Positions 1-7,527 of a stretch of 15,041 nt of DNA are shown here, piece by piece. A program made the position numbers and the translations under genes. Positions within the stretch are counted from its first letter, which is position 1, and each line of letters starts with the position of its first letter. The DNA comes from Saprospiraceae bacterium (lineage in GTDB: Bacteria > Bacteroidota > Bacteroidia > Chitinophagales > Saprospiraceae): the NCBI GenBank assembly GCA_015494245.1, contig WGBN01000017.1, positions 1 through 15,041 of the forward strand, given 5' to 3'. The notes below the pieces were generated by a model. It did no database searches, was not told where the DNA came from, and saw only the letters and a program-made list of their open reading frames with translations.

Positions 1-291
1 ACGCACCATGGTTACCGAACTGGCGATGAGGACAAAGGTCATAAAGGTTACAAAAATCAAAGGGGCGTGCTCAATCCCAAAGGGAGCTGTGCTAAACACG
101 AAATCCGGTGTAGGCCATATATCCGAGCTGAAGCGCAAAGCGCCATAAGCGATCAGAAAGCCCGCAAAAGTAAATGCATCCGAAAGCAGAAAATACCACA
201 TCATCAGCTTACCGTAGCTGGCTTTAAAGGGGGATTTCCCGCCTTCCCACAAGTTCTCCTGGGTATTCGCCATTGCAGAATCCGTTGCCAT
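1..291 (-). CDS. Cytochrome c oxidase subunit III, second copy (5' part only)
   Basis: This is the first 97 codons of a haem-copper oxidase subunit III; the gene continues beyond the left edge. The ATG at 291 opens a frame with no stop to base 1. Around residues 14-50 the protein reads W-E-G-G, then PFKASYGKLMMW and LLSDAFTFAGFLIAYG, a pattern I recognise from the longer of the two subunit III proteins that Bacteroidota oxidase operons often carry. Two membrane helices are visible (about residues 28-52 and 78-95). Subunit III holds no redox centre and stabilises the proton-input side of CoxA. The start lies 30 bp after the stop of the preceding subunit III gene, so the two are almost certainly co-transcribed. 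The N-terminus has no signal peptide. The family call is firm; full length and the C-terminal half cannot be judged. Confidence 0.9.
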   Translation of the reverse strand, partial: MATDSAMANTQENLWEGGKSPFKASYGKLMMWYFLLSDAFTFAGFLIAYGALRFSSDIWPTPDFVFSTAPFGIEHAPLIFVTFMTFVLIASSVTMVR

Positions 292-321
292 ATTGTTTTC
301 GTTGAGGTGATGAATATTCGT

Positions 322-909
322 TTACGCAAGGTACATCCAAAGCGCCATCAGATATACCCACAAAAAAGTCAAAAAATGCCAAAAAGTCAAAGTCAGTTCA
401 AAGCGAAATTTGCGACGCTCCGTAAGCCGGTCAGGAAGCGAAAGGGCCTGGAACAAGGCCACGCTCAGGCTCGTCAAACCGACCAAAAGGTGTAAAGCGT
501 GCAAACCCGACAAGACAAAGACAAAGGAACCCGAAGGGTTGCCCTGCAAAAAGATGCCCATATCAACCAGTTGCATCCAACCGGAGTATTGCCCAAGTAA
601 AAAGGCGACCCCCATGAGCAGGGTCAAAGCCAAAAGCACCTTGTAGAGCACAAACTTCTCGCGCTTAAAAGCAGCATAAGAAGCCTGCAAAACCACACTG
701 GAAGCGATGGCCAAAAGGGCGTTGTAAAAGAAGATATCGGGCAGCTTAAACTCCAGCCAGTTGCCCGCAGCCTTGCGTACAATGTACGCACTCGTCAAAG
801 AGGTAAACACCATCATCATACCGGCTATGCCAATCCACAAGGCAAACCTCTTGGCTTGAAAAAGCCTTGCCGCACTATCAGCCTCCGTATTTTTAATTGT
901 CGTTACCAT
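322..909 (-). CDS. coxC: Cytochrome c oxidase subunit III (short, five-helix form)
   Basis: A 195-residue membrane protein of the haem-copper oxidase subunit III family, an accessory subunit of the terminal oxidase in the inner membrane. About five hydrophobic helices are visible (roughly residues 22-43, 57-80, 88-108, 127-152 and 172-193). This is the length expected for the short bacterial form lacking the first two helices of the mitochondrial protein. The segment SFVFVLSGLHALHLLVG (about 128-144) and the C-terminal FWHFLTFLWVYLM (about 176-188) are family signatures. The ATG at 909 follows ctaB by 30 bp, and a second subunit III gene begins 30 bp after its stop. Tandem, non-identical subunit III genes are common in Bacteroidota. 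The N-terminal 20 residues are polar, with no signal peptide. The exact role of each paralogue cannot be told from sequence. Confidence 0.9.
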   Translation of the reverse strand: MVTTIKNTEADSAARLFQAKRFALWIGIAGMMMVFTSLTSAYIVRKAAGNWLEFKLPDIFFYNALLAIASSVVLQASYAAFKREKFVLYKVLLALTLLMGVAFLLGQYSGWMQLVDMGIFLQGNPSGSFVFVLSGLHALHLLVGLTSLSVALFQALSLPDRLTERRKFRFELTLTFWHFLTFLWVYLMALWMYLA

Positions 910-922
910 CTTTTAAGCTTTT

Positions 923-936
923 GCGAATTGCTTCGC
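923..936 (-). other. Small hairpin between ctaB and coxC
   Basis: On the minus strand the 30-bp ctaB-coxC gap folds as GCGAA-GCAA-TTCGC, a 5-bp perfect stem capped by a GNRA-type tetraloop, followed by AAAAGC. It has no T tract, so it is unlikely to terminate. It could be an mRNA stability element, or chance. Confidence 0.3.
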
Positions 937-939
937 TTA

Positions 940-1839
940 TTACACTTTGTCCAAAAAGAACAAAATCAATACCAAAGGCAAATAAAGCAATGAGTAAAAC
1001 ATCAAGCCCAAAGCGGCCTTTCTGTTCTTTTGCCTGTACAACCTCCAGCCTGCCCATGCAAAGCCCAGCGAGAGCAGGCAGGCCAAAACGGCAGAGATCA
1101 TGCCCGTGCTTCCCAGCTTATAAGGTACCCAGCTAATGATCGCAAGGCACAGGGCATAAAAAGCAGCCTGCAGACCCAACTGAGCATCGGGTTTTCCCTT
1201 TCTGGCTTGCACCATCTTAAAACCCGCCTTTTGGTATTCCTCAAAGCCCAACCAGCCAATGGCCCAAAAGTGCGGAAATTGCCACAGAAACTGAACGGCA
1301 AAAAGCGTCAGCCCCAAGGGTGTCAAATTTCCATCCGCAGCTACTGCACCTATCAATACGGGCATGGCTCCGGGAATCGCTCCTATGGGGATGGCTGCTG
1401 TAGAAACCCGCTTCATGGGCGTATAGACAAAGGCATAACTCACCAAAGCCAGGGCCCCGAAAAAGACGGCCGATAAATTGATGGCGCCGAGCAGTAAAAA
1501 GCCGATTACACTCATCAAACCCGCCATCAAAACGCCCTTAGACATGCTCATCCGGCCTGCCGCCAGAGGGCGGGCTGCCGTGCGCGTCATCAGGCGATCG
1601 TAATCTTTCTCCAAAACTTCATTGAGTGCATTGGCCGCAGCCGTGACGAAAAAGCCACCCAGCAACAACAGCCCAAAAGTCCTCCACGACCATGCCGGCG
1701 CAACAATGGCCCAAGCCATGATGGCCGAAAACAAGACCGTAAGCGTAAGGCGCAACTTCACCAACAATTCAAAATCTTTCAGCCGGGCCCAAAGACCTCC
1801 GCCTGAAACACTTATCGCCTTGTCCTTTGTCTGCTCCAT
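940..1839 (-). CDS. ctaB: Protohaem IX farnesyltransferase (haem O synthase)
   Basis: A 299-residue polytopic membrane prenyltransferase of the UbiA superfamily that attaches a farnesyl group to haem b, giving haem O, the precursor of the haem A used by CoxA. The first aspartate-rich site is seen at about residues 70-91: N70, N73, E74, D79 and D81, then MTRTAARPL. Glutamate in place of the first aspartate occurs elsewhere in the family. The second conserved block is WQFPHFWAIGW (about 186-196) followed by EEYQKAGFKMV. Length is normal. The gene lies between coxA and coxC, as expected for cofactor assembly encoded with its oxidase. Its ATG at 1839 is 54 bp after the coxA stop, and that gap holds a strong hairpin. 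No haem A synthase (ctaA) is visible nearby, so the second step must be encoded elsewhere. Confidence 0.95.
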   Translation of the reverse strand: MEQTKDKAISVSGGGLWARLKDFELLVKLRLTLTVLFSAIMAWAIVAPAWSWRTFGLLLLGGFFVTAAANALNEVLEKDYDRLMTRTAARPLAAGRMSMSKGVLMAGLMSVIGFLLLGAINLSAVFFGALALVSYAFVYTPMKRVSTAAIPIGAIPGAMPVLIGAVAADGNLTPLGLTLFAVQFLWQFPHFWAIGWLGFEEYQKAGFKMVQARKGKPDAQLGLQAAFYALCLAIISWVPYKLGSTGMISAVLACLLSLGFAWAGWRLYRQKNRKAALGLMFYSLLYLPLVLILFFLDKV

Positions 1840-1859
1840 CCTGTTGTGTGAATCTGTCG

Positions 1860-1881
1860 AAAAGCGCCCTTCGGCGCTTTT
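1860..1881 (-). terminator. Strong GC-rich hairpin between coxA and ctaB
   Basis: A perfect 9-bp stem (AAAAGCGCC paired with GGCGCTTTT) encloses a 4-base loop. On the minus strand the right arm ends in four T, then CG, which is a weak or partial intrinsic terminator for coxA transcripts. On the plus strand it is followed by GATTTTTTA, a better terminator shape, but no plus-strand gene lies upstream. It may attenuate read-through from coxA into ctaB, or protect the coxA mRNA 3' end. Confidence 0.5.
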
Positions 1882-1893
1882 GATTTTTTAATC

Positions 1894-3750
1894 TTAATGA
1901 AACTCGTCCTTCTCCGCATCGCTCTGAGGCTCTATCTGCGGAATGAAATCGCGACCGTTTTTGCTGTAATCATAGGGCCAGCGCTGTACGGCAGGCAGCT
2001 TGCCCGGCCAGTTGCCATGCCCTGCATGGATGGGCGTCGTCCACTCCAAGGTGGTAGAACCCCAGGGGTTGCGGCTCGTCATCTTGCGACCCTTCCAAAT
2101 GCTGTAAAAGAAGTTGATTACAAAAATCAACTGGAAGACAAAAGTGATGATAGCAGCAATGGTAATAAACTTGTTGATGCCGGCAAAGTGAGAGAAGGCA
2201 TCAAAGTTGTCAAACTTGTAATAACGGCGAGCCACACCGGCCATGCCGAGGTAGTGCATGGGAATAAATACGGCATAAGCGCCTATCAGCGTGCCCCAGA
2301 AGTGCAGCTTGCCCAAAGTCTCATCCATGAAACGGCCAAACATTTTGGGGAACCAGTGATAAATGCCGGCAAACATGCCAAAAAAGGCCGCCACACCCAT
2401 CACCACGTGAAAGTGCGCAACCACAAAATAAGTGTCGTGCAGGGGGATGTCCAAAACGGCATTACCGAGGAAAATACCCGTCAAACCACCCGAGATGAAC
2501 ATAGACACAAAGCCGACAGCAAACATGGATGCGGCATTAAAGCGATAGCTACTTCCGTAAATGGTCGTAATCCAGTTAAACACCTTCACTGCCGAGGGAA
2601 CGGCAATGATCAGCGTAAAGACGATGAAGAAGTTGGCTATAAAGGGGTTGATGCCCGCCACGTACATGTGGTGAGCCCATACCAGGAAGGACAAAAAGCC
2701 AATGGAGGCGATGGAGTAAACCATGGCCTTGTACCCGAAAATAGGCTTGCGCGCATGGGTGGACATCACCTCCGAAACAAGCCCCATGGCCGGCAGGATG
2801 ATGATATACACCTCGGGGTGACCCAGGAACCAAAACAGGTGCTGGTACAAAATGGGGCTACCCCCTACCCGATCCAAAGCATGGCCATTGATAAAGATCT
2901 CGTTCAGATAAAAACTCGTTCCCAGCAAGCGGTCAAACATCAGGAGGAAAAAGCCCGCTGCCAACACAGGAAAAGACAACAGACCGATGATGGCCGTGAT
3001 GAAAAATGACCAAATCGTCAAAGGCAAACGCCACATGTTCATGCCCTTGGTGCGCAGGTTCAATACCGTAGTGATGTAATTGATACCACCCAGCAAAACC
3101 GAAACCACAAACAAGACCAAAGAAATCAACCACAGGGTCATCCCCGCTCCCGAGCCCGAAGAAGCCTCCGGCAAGGCCGATAGCGGAGGATAGGCCACCC
3201 AGCCTCCGGCAAAAGGCCCCGTACTCAGAAAAAGAGAAACGAACATCACCACACTGGCCAGGAAGAAGAACCAGTAAGACAACATGTTCAGGAAAGGCGA
3301 GGCCATATCGCGCGCGCCAATCTGAAGCGGAATGAGCAGATTGCTGAACGTTCCGCTCAAGCCTGCCGTCAATACGAAAAAGACAATAACCGTACCGTGG
3401 ATGGTTACCAGGGCATAGTAAAACTCGGGGTCCAAGGTACCTATGCCATCATTGACGATGATCCACTTGCCCAACAGGGGCTTCAACCAGGCCATATTTC
3501 CCTCCGGAAATCCCAATTGAAGGCGGAAGATCAGAGACATCAAGCCGCCCAGGATACCCCAAATCATTCCCGTAATCAGGAACTGGCGGGCGATGATCTT
3601 GTGGTCCTGACTGAAGATGTACTTTTGAATAAAACCCGATTGGTACTTATCTCCTTCATGATGATGCTCATGAAAGTGATCATCGTAACCATACTCTTCG
3701 ATCAACTGATCGATTTGGTGTTTTGAAACTTCCTGTGTGGTAGTTGCCAT
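1894..3750 (-). CDS. coxA: Cytochrome c oxidase subunit I (aa3-type, A1 family)
   Basis: A 618-residue catalytic subunit of a haem-copper oxidase that reduces O2 to water and pumps protons across the inner membrane. All metal ligands are visible: H118 and H448 for the low-spin haem, H446 for haem a3, and H311, H360 and H361 for CuB. The loop GHPEVYI (310-316) supplies the E313 and Y315 that mark the A1 family. K389 (S-A-V-K) fits the K-channel and D148 (GARDMA) the D-channel entrance. I start at the ATG at 3750. An upstream in-frame TTG at 3786 would add 12 residues but sits almost at the predicted transcription start of the candidate promoter at 3788-3821. The N-terminus holds a histidine cluster (H25, H27, H29-H31). 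It follows coxB by 77 bp. Confidence 0.98.
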   Translation of the reverse strand: MATTTQEVSKHQIDQLIEEYGYDDHFHEHHHEGDKYQSGFIQKYIFSQDHKIIARQFLITGMIWGILGGLMSLIFRLQLGFPEGNMAWLKPLLGKWIIVNDGIGTLDPEFYYALVTIHGTVIVFFVLTAGLSGTFSNLLIPLQIGARDMASPFLNMLSYWFFFLASVVMFVSLFLSTGPFAGGWVAYPPLSALPEASSGSGAGMTLWLISLVLFVVSVLLGGINYITTVLNLRTKGMNMWRLPLTIWSFFITAIIGLLSFPVLAAGFFLLMFDRLLGTSFYLNEIFINGHALDRVGGSPILYQHLFWFLGHPEVYIIILPAMGLVSEVMSTHARKPIFGYKAMVYSIASIGFLSFLVWAHHMYVAGINPFIANFFIVFTLIIAVPSAVKVFNWITTIYGSSYRFNAASMFAVGFVSMFISGGLTGIFLGNAVLDIPLHDTYFVVAHFHVVMGVAAFFGMFAGIYHWFPKMFGRFMDETLGKLHFWGTLIGAYAVFIPMHYLGMAGVARRYYKFDNFDAFSHFAGINKFITIAAIITFVFQLIFVINFFYSIWKGRKMTSRNPWGSTTLEWTTPIHAGHGNWPGKLPAVQRWPYDYSKNGRDFIPQIEPQSDAEKDEFH

Positions 3751-3787
3751 GATGGATGATGTTTTTATCTGAACAAATGGTCGCAAA

Positions 3788-3821
3788 CAAAGTTACGAAA
3801 AGAATCTTTCGAAAGCTGCAA
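3788..3821 (-). promoter_or_regulatory. Candidate Bacteroidota promoter for coxA
   Basis: On the minus strand TAACTTTG (3795 to 3788) fits the TAnnTTTG -7 element of Bacteroidota. A TTG at 3821-3819 lies 23 bp upstream as a possible -33 element, a spacing at the long end. It would start transcription near 3782 and give a leader of about 30 nt to the coxA ATG at 3750. This would let coxA and later genes be expressed independently of the act operon. A chance match is possible. Confidence 0.4.
3806..3815. promoter_or_regulatory. 10-bp perfect palindrome inside the coxA promoter candidate
   Basis: CTTTCGAAAG is a perfect self-complementary decamer lying between the proposed -33 and -7 elements, where a repressor would block polymerase. 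No known regulator is assigned. A neighbouring TTTCG/CGAAA pair (3796-3800 and 3807-3811) overlaps it. Confidence 0.3.
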
Positions 3822-3827
3822 CCATCA

Positions 3828-5330
3828 TCACAAATCCAAAATTTTAAATTCCGTACGACGGTTTTCCTGGCGGCCTTCCTCTGTATCATTGGAGGCCTGA
3901 GGTCGAGATGAGCCATACCCCTTAGCGGTCAGACGAGCCGGATCAATGCCGTGTTCAATCAAATAATTTTGGACAGCCTCTGCCCTGCGCTGAGAAAGCG
4001 CCATATTGGCATCCGCATCTCCGGTATTATCGGTATGGCCGGCAATCTCAATTTTCATGTGGCGGTACTCCTTCAAAGTAGCTACGACTTCATCTAACTC
4101 ATACTTAGACAAAGGCGACAATTTTGCCGAGCCCGTTTCAAAGGTAACGTACTTCAAACGCACGATTTTGTCATCGGGGTTCTCTGCCTCAATGGCTTTT
4201 TCGAGTTGGGCCTTGTATTCTTTGGCGTGCTGCTTCAACTCGACTTCCAGATATTGCCCTTTGTAAGGGTCTTCATCTGTACCGCGAATGTTGGTCATGT
4301 AAAAAGAAGGTTGCTCTTTGGCCCACTTTTCAAACTCTTCCTCACTCACCACTTTCACTACGCGGCGCATGGAGTAGTGTCCTTTTCCGCACAACTCGGC
4401 ACAGGCCAGTTCATAGTTGGCCGTCTTCCAAAGAGGGTCGCTATTGGGATCATCGGGATCGGAGGGCACTTGAAACTCCGGATATTTGCTCAACTCCTTG
4501 CGGTACTCCTCGGTCGTTTTGGTAGGCGTAAAGATGAAATAAGTCGGCATGCCGGGCACAGCATCCATCTTCACGCGAAACTGGGGGAGATAAAAGCTGT
4601 GCAGCACATCTTTAGCCGTAATGCGCACGCGTACTTGTTTGCCGACAGGCAAAACAATCTCACTGGCGTGAAAGTCATCCAAATTGCGCTTATCGGTCCA
4701 ATCCTGCCCCAGGGGGTTCGTAGCGCTGATGAGGCGGAAGTTCTTGTCGCCAAGCTCATTGTCGGCACCCGGATAGCGGATATCCCAGGCAAATTGATAG
4801 CCCGTAACTTCCAGTTGCACCAGCTCAGTGGGGTCGTCCACATCCGGCATCACGCTGTTCCAGACATCCATGCCGCCGATGACGAGCAGGGTCATGGTAA
4901 TGGCAGGTACCAGCGTCCAGACGATCTCCAGTTTGTTGTCGTGGGAGATATATTGAGCCTGATGCCCCTTGCGACCGCGATACTTCCATGCAAAGTAAAA
5001 GAGCAAAACCTGGGTGATGAAAAAGACAATGCCCGTAATGACCAAAGTAACATTAAACAGCCAGTCAATTTTCTTCCCGTGCTCAGAGGCAGCCTCATTG
5101 GGGCCAAAGCCCAGGTAGTAATTTTTGTAATACAAAGCCGACCAGATAAACAGCCCTAAGAAGCCAATCAAAAAGACGAGCATCAGGTTGCCCTGGCGAC
5201 TGTTTACGGTTTGCTGTGCCTCTTCTGCACTACTGCTGCTCAAAGCCGTGGTCATTTCGCCCAGCTTTCCAACCTGAATGACAATCAGGACCAGCAGTAC
5301 AACACTTATTATAACAATCAAAAGTTGCAT
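3828..5330 (-). CDS. coxB: Cytochrome c oxidase subunit II fused to a C-terminal OmpA-like peptidoglycan-binding domain
   Basis: A 500-residue protein in two parts. Residues 1-340 are oxidase subunit II, which takes electrons from a cytochrome and passes them to CoxA. Hydrophobic helices lie at about 1-19, 47-67, 90-116 and 134-157; the last two match the canonical pair, and the extra N-terminal ones are usual in Bacteroidota. W182 lies in the electron-entry segment YQFAWDIRYPG. The CuA site is complete: H244, C310, E312, C314, H318 and M321. After a charged, probably helical linker (about 341-387), residues 388-500 form an OmpA/MotB-type domain: TFETGSAKL, GHTDNTG with D434, LSQRRA with R449, then RLTAKGYG and ENRRTEFKIL. 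D434 and R449 match the residues that bind diaminopimelate in OmpA. No haem motif is present, so this is not a caa3-type cytochrome c fusion. The ATG at 5330 lies 21 bp after actF. Confidence 0.95.
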   Translation of the reverse strand: MQLLIVIISVVLLVLIVIQVGKLGEMTTALSSSSAEEAQQTVNSRQGNLMLVFLIGFLGLFIWSALYYKNYYLGFGPNEAASEHGKKIDWLFNVTLVITGIVFFITQVLLFYFAWKYRGRKGHQAQYISHDNKLEIVWTLVPAITMTLLVIGGMDVWNSVMPDVDDPTELVQLEVTGYQFAWDIRYPGADNELGDKNFRLISATNPLGQDWTDKRNLDDFHASEIVLPVGKQVRVRITAKDVLHSFYLPQFRVKMDAVPGMPTYFIFTPTKTTEEYRKELSKYPEFQVPSDPDDPNSDPLWKTANYELACAELCGKGHYSMRRVVKVVSEEEFEKWAKEQPSFYMTNIRGTDEDPYKGQYLEVELKQHAKEYKAQLEKAIEAENPDDKIVRLKYVTFETGSAKLSPLSKYELDEVVATLKEYRHMKIEIAGHTDNTGDADANMALSQRRAEAVQNYLIEHGIDPARLTAKGYGSSRPQASNDTEEGRQENRRTEFKILDL

Positions 5331-5351
5331 GGACTTAAGTATTTTTTTCTT

Positions 5352-6590
5352 TTACGCGTGATGGTGCAAACTCTCTTCGAGATACGGGTCATGAGCCGGC
5401 TCCAGAGGAGCTTCGCTCAATTTGCTAAACACAAAATAAGCAAAAAAGCCCAAAAAGCCTACTAAAGTACCCAGCTCCAAAAAGCCCGGCAAGGTAAAGC
5501 CTGCCATAAAACCTCCGGCAGCATGCTCTCCGGCAAGGTGCTGTGCCTCTGCCAGAGGCCCCGGCTTAATCATCAGGAAGAAATCCAGCCAGTGGCCCAC
5601 AAAGACCAATACAGCCGATAAGACCATCGTACCGACCTTCTTCTTCGTGCTGTTGCGCATCAAAATCAAAAACGGCAAGGCAAAGTTGATGAGGAGGTTT
5701 CCGTAAAACAATACCGGATACATATCGCGGCGAAGCTTAAAATAAACGGTCTCTTCGCCCACATTGCCATACCAAATCAGCATAAACTGGTCAAACCAGA
5801 GATAGGTCCAGAAAATGGAAAAAGCAAAGAGATATTTGCCCAGGTCGTGAATGTGCTCATCCGTAACATGGGGAAAATACCCCTTGCCGCGCAAGTAAAA
5901 CAGCAACAAAATCGTCAGAGCAATAGCCGCGACGAACCAACTGGCACCGGTGTACCAAAAGTAAAGGGTGCTGTACCAATGCGGCTCCAGCGACATGTCC
6001 CAAAGGGTAATCAGGGGCACGCTGAGAAAGCCGATCAGAGGAAGACTACCTGCAGCCCATACTCGCAATTTGCGGTGAAAGGCAAAATTTTCGCCCACTC
6101 CCTGGCGCTCTTCTTCCAGGGACAAAGCGCGCATTTTCTTCGCAAACAGATACCAGATGCCAAGGATGAGGAAGGTCGCGATGGTATAAACCCCTTTATT
6201 CAACAAAGCCGATTTTCCCTGGAGCACTTCATCATGGGCAACGACTTCAGAATCGCCCCAGATGTAAAGCTGGTGCCAGCCCAGCCACAGGCCTGCCACC
6301 AAGGGGATAAAGAGCAGCATCCCCGGCAGAATGAAAAGCGAAAAGGCTTCCCATATCCGCTTCATCACCACATACCAGCCGGCCCAGGCAGTAACAAAAG
6401 CGCCCAAAATAAAGAGCCCCATGACGCCCAAGCCCGTAAAGAATACGGCATTGTGAAGGTAGTTCGTCCAAAAGCGAAGGTGGTTGTATTGACCGTCCAA
6501 CACATAAGTGAGAATCATAGAGACCACACCTATGGCCATCATAATGAAGAACGTTCGCTTTTGCTTAGATGTAAATGTTAATTGGTTCAT
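5352..6590 (-). CDS. actF: Alternative complex III membrane subunit ActF (NrfD-like)
   Basis: A 412-residue integral membrane protein with about ten hydrophobic helices (for example 14-31, 45-70, 84-105, 181-198, 211-233, 252-273, 294-311, 320-340 and 372-389). Together with its position as the last act gene, this identifies it as ActF, the second quinol-oxidoreductase membrane subunit and a paralogue of ActC in the NrfD/PsrC superfamily. The segment LFAFSIFWTYLWFDQFMLIW (254-273) with GNVGEET after it is one I associate with ActF. ActF is thought to help form the proton path of the complex rather than to bind redox cofactors, and none is visible. The C-terminus ends in three histidines and an alanine. 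It follows actE by 54 bp and leads into coxB after 21 bp, which ties oxidase expression to the act operon. Confidence 0.92.
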   Translation of the reverse strand: MNQLTFTSKQKRTFFIMMAIGVVSMILTYVLDGQYNHLRFWTNYLHNAVFFTGLGVMGLFILGAFVTAWAGWYVVMKRIWEAFSLFILPGMLLFIPLVAGLWLGWHQLYIWGDSEVVAHDEVLQGKSALLNKGVYTIATFLILGIWYLFAKKMRALSLEEERQGVGENFAFHRKLRVWAAGSLPLIGFLSVPLITLWDMSLEPHWYSTLYFWYTGASWFVAAIALTILLLFYLRGKGYFPHVTDEHIHDLGKYLFAFSIFWTYLWFDQFMLIWYGNVGEETVYFKLRRDMYPVLFYGNLLINFALPFLILMRNSTKKKVGTMVLSAVLVFVGHWLDFFLMIKPGPLAEAQHLAGEHAAGGFMAGFTLPGFLELGTLVGFLGFFAYFVFSKLSEAPLEPAHDPYLEESLHHHA

Positions 6591-6644
6591 CTCTTACGCA
6601 ATGTTTTGTCAGCGCTCTATGTGGTCGGAATCAAAAGGCCGCAC

Positions 6645-7505
6645 TCAATGATGCCCGCCTTCTTCCATGTTCATTTCTTCTTCTTGAGCATTGCCTCCTG
6701 CGGCAGCTTGAGCCACGGGAGTGCCGTACTCGGGGTTCAGGGTATTTTCATCGGCAGAGTAGATCGCTCCCTTGGCCTTAGCCTGCAAAGAACGAATGTA
6801 GTGGATCACCTGCCAACGCTCCTCATAGGAAAGTTTATCGGCATAGCTACCCATCACATTCTTACCGTACATGATGGCGTAGTAATAACGGCCATTGGAG
6901 GAGTTCACGAAATCATCCAAGGTGAAATTCACCGGAGCTGCGGGATACTTGCCTCCCGGATCGCCTGTAGCAGGATTGGCATCGCGCACCAGATAGCCGT
7001 CGCCATCGCCTTTCTCGCCATGGCAAATCGCGCAGTAAATGTTAAACAACTCCTTGCCTTTCGCCAATCCTTCCTCCGTGATGTAGTAGGGATTTTCCCG
7101 GATTTCTTCCATGGCGCGTTGGCGCTCTTCTTCCGAGTTGCCATAGTAAAAAGGAACATGCCCGTTGACCGGTACTTTGATGCCACCTTCAGCGCCTTCC
7201 AGCAAAGCCTCCTCTTCCTCGAGCATAGAATCATTTGCCGATAAGGCTACGCCCGCATAACCACGCGGAATGGTACGCGGCACGGGATCGTGGTGCATGG
7301 CCAACTCCACATAAGACTTCACACTCTCATCATCCCAGTTGTTGAGGTGATATTTAGAGTAATAATTGGCCTCGTAAGCAATGGAGTGCGCCATATCTGG
7401 CATATACTCGCTGCCGGTTTGATTGGGGCCGGGCTGCTGGCAAGCCGACAGGCTCAAAACAGCCAACAGGAGTACTCCGCCAATATACTGTTTGATGTTG
7501 TTCAT
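6645..7505 (-). CDS. actE: Alternative complex III monohaem cytochrome c lipoprotein ActE
   Basis: A 286-residue periplasmic lipoprotein. The N-terminus has a hydrophobic stretch (about 9-20) ending in a lipobox, L-S-A-C, with C22 as the predicted lipid-modified cysteine. One c-type haem site is present: C158-A-I-C161-H162, followed by GEKGDGDG. M218 in NVMGSYADKLS is the likely sixth ligand. The segment ENPYYITEEGLAKGKELF (137-154) precedes the haem as in other ActE proteins. ActE is expected to relay electrons from the pentahaem part of ActA towards the oxidase CuA site. An acidic, methionine-containing tail (about 275-286) ends in two histidines. It lies 22 bp after actD and 54 bp before actF. 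The start ATG at 7505 places the signal sequence correctly. Confidence 0.93.
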   Translation of the reverse strand: MNNIKQYIGGVLLLAVLSLSACQQPGPNQTGSEYMPDMAHSIAYEANYYSKYHLNNWDDESVKSYVELAMHHDPVPRTIPRGYAGVALSANDSMLEEEEALLEGAEGGIKVPVNGHVPFYYGNSEEERQRAMEEIRENPYYITEEGLAKGKELFNIYCAICHGEKGDGDGYLVRDANPATGDPGGKYPAAPVNFTLDDFVNSSNGRYYYAIMYGKNVMGSYADKLSYEERWQVIHYIRSLQAKAKGAIYSADENTLNPEYGTPVAQAAAGGNAQEEEMNMEEGGHH

Positions 7506-7527
7506 CGCTACTTTTTTTTCCGTTGCA

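Noticed and set aside
1897..3009. Plus-strand open frame of 370 codons
   Set aside because: Antisense to coxA, and its translation is a His/Lys/Gly-rich shadow with no family motif.
3751..3786. Upstream TTG start for coxA adding 12 residues
   Set aside because: It lies almost at the predicted transcription start and the ATG at 3750 fits better.
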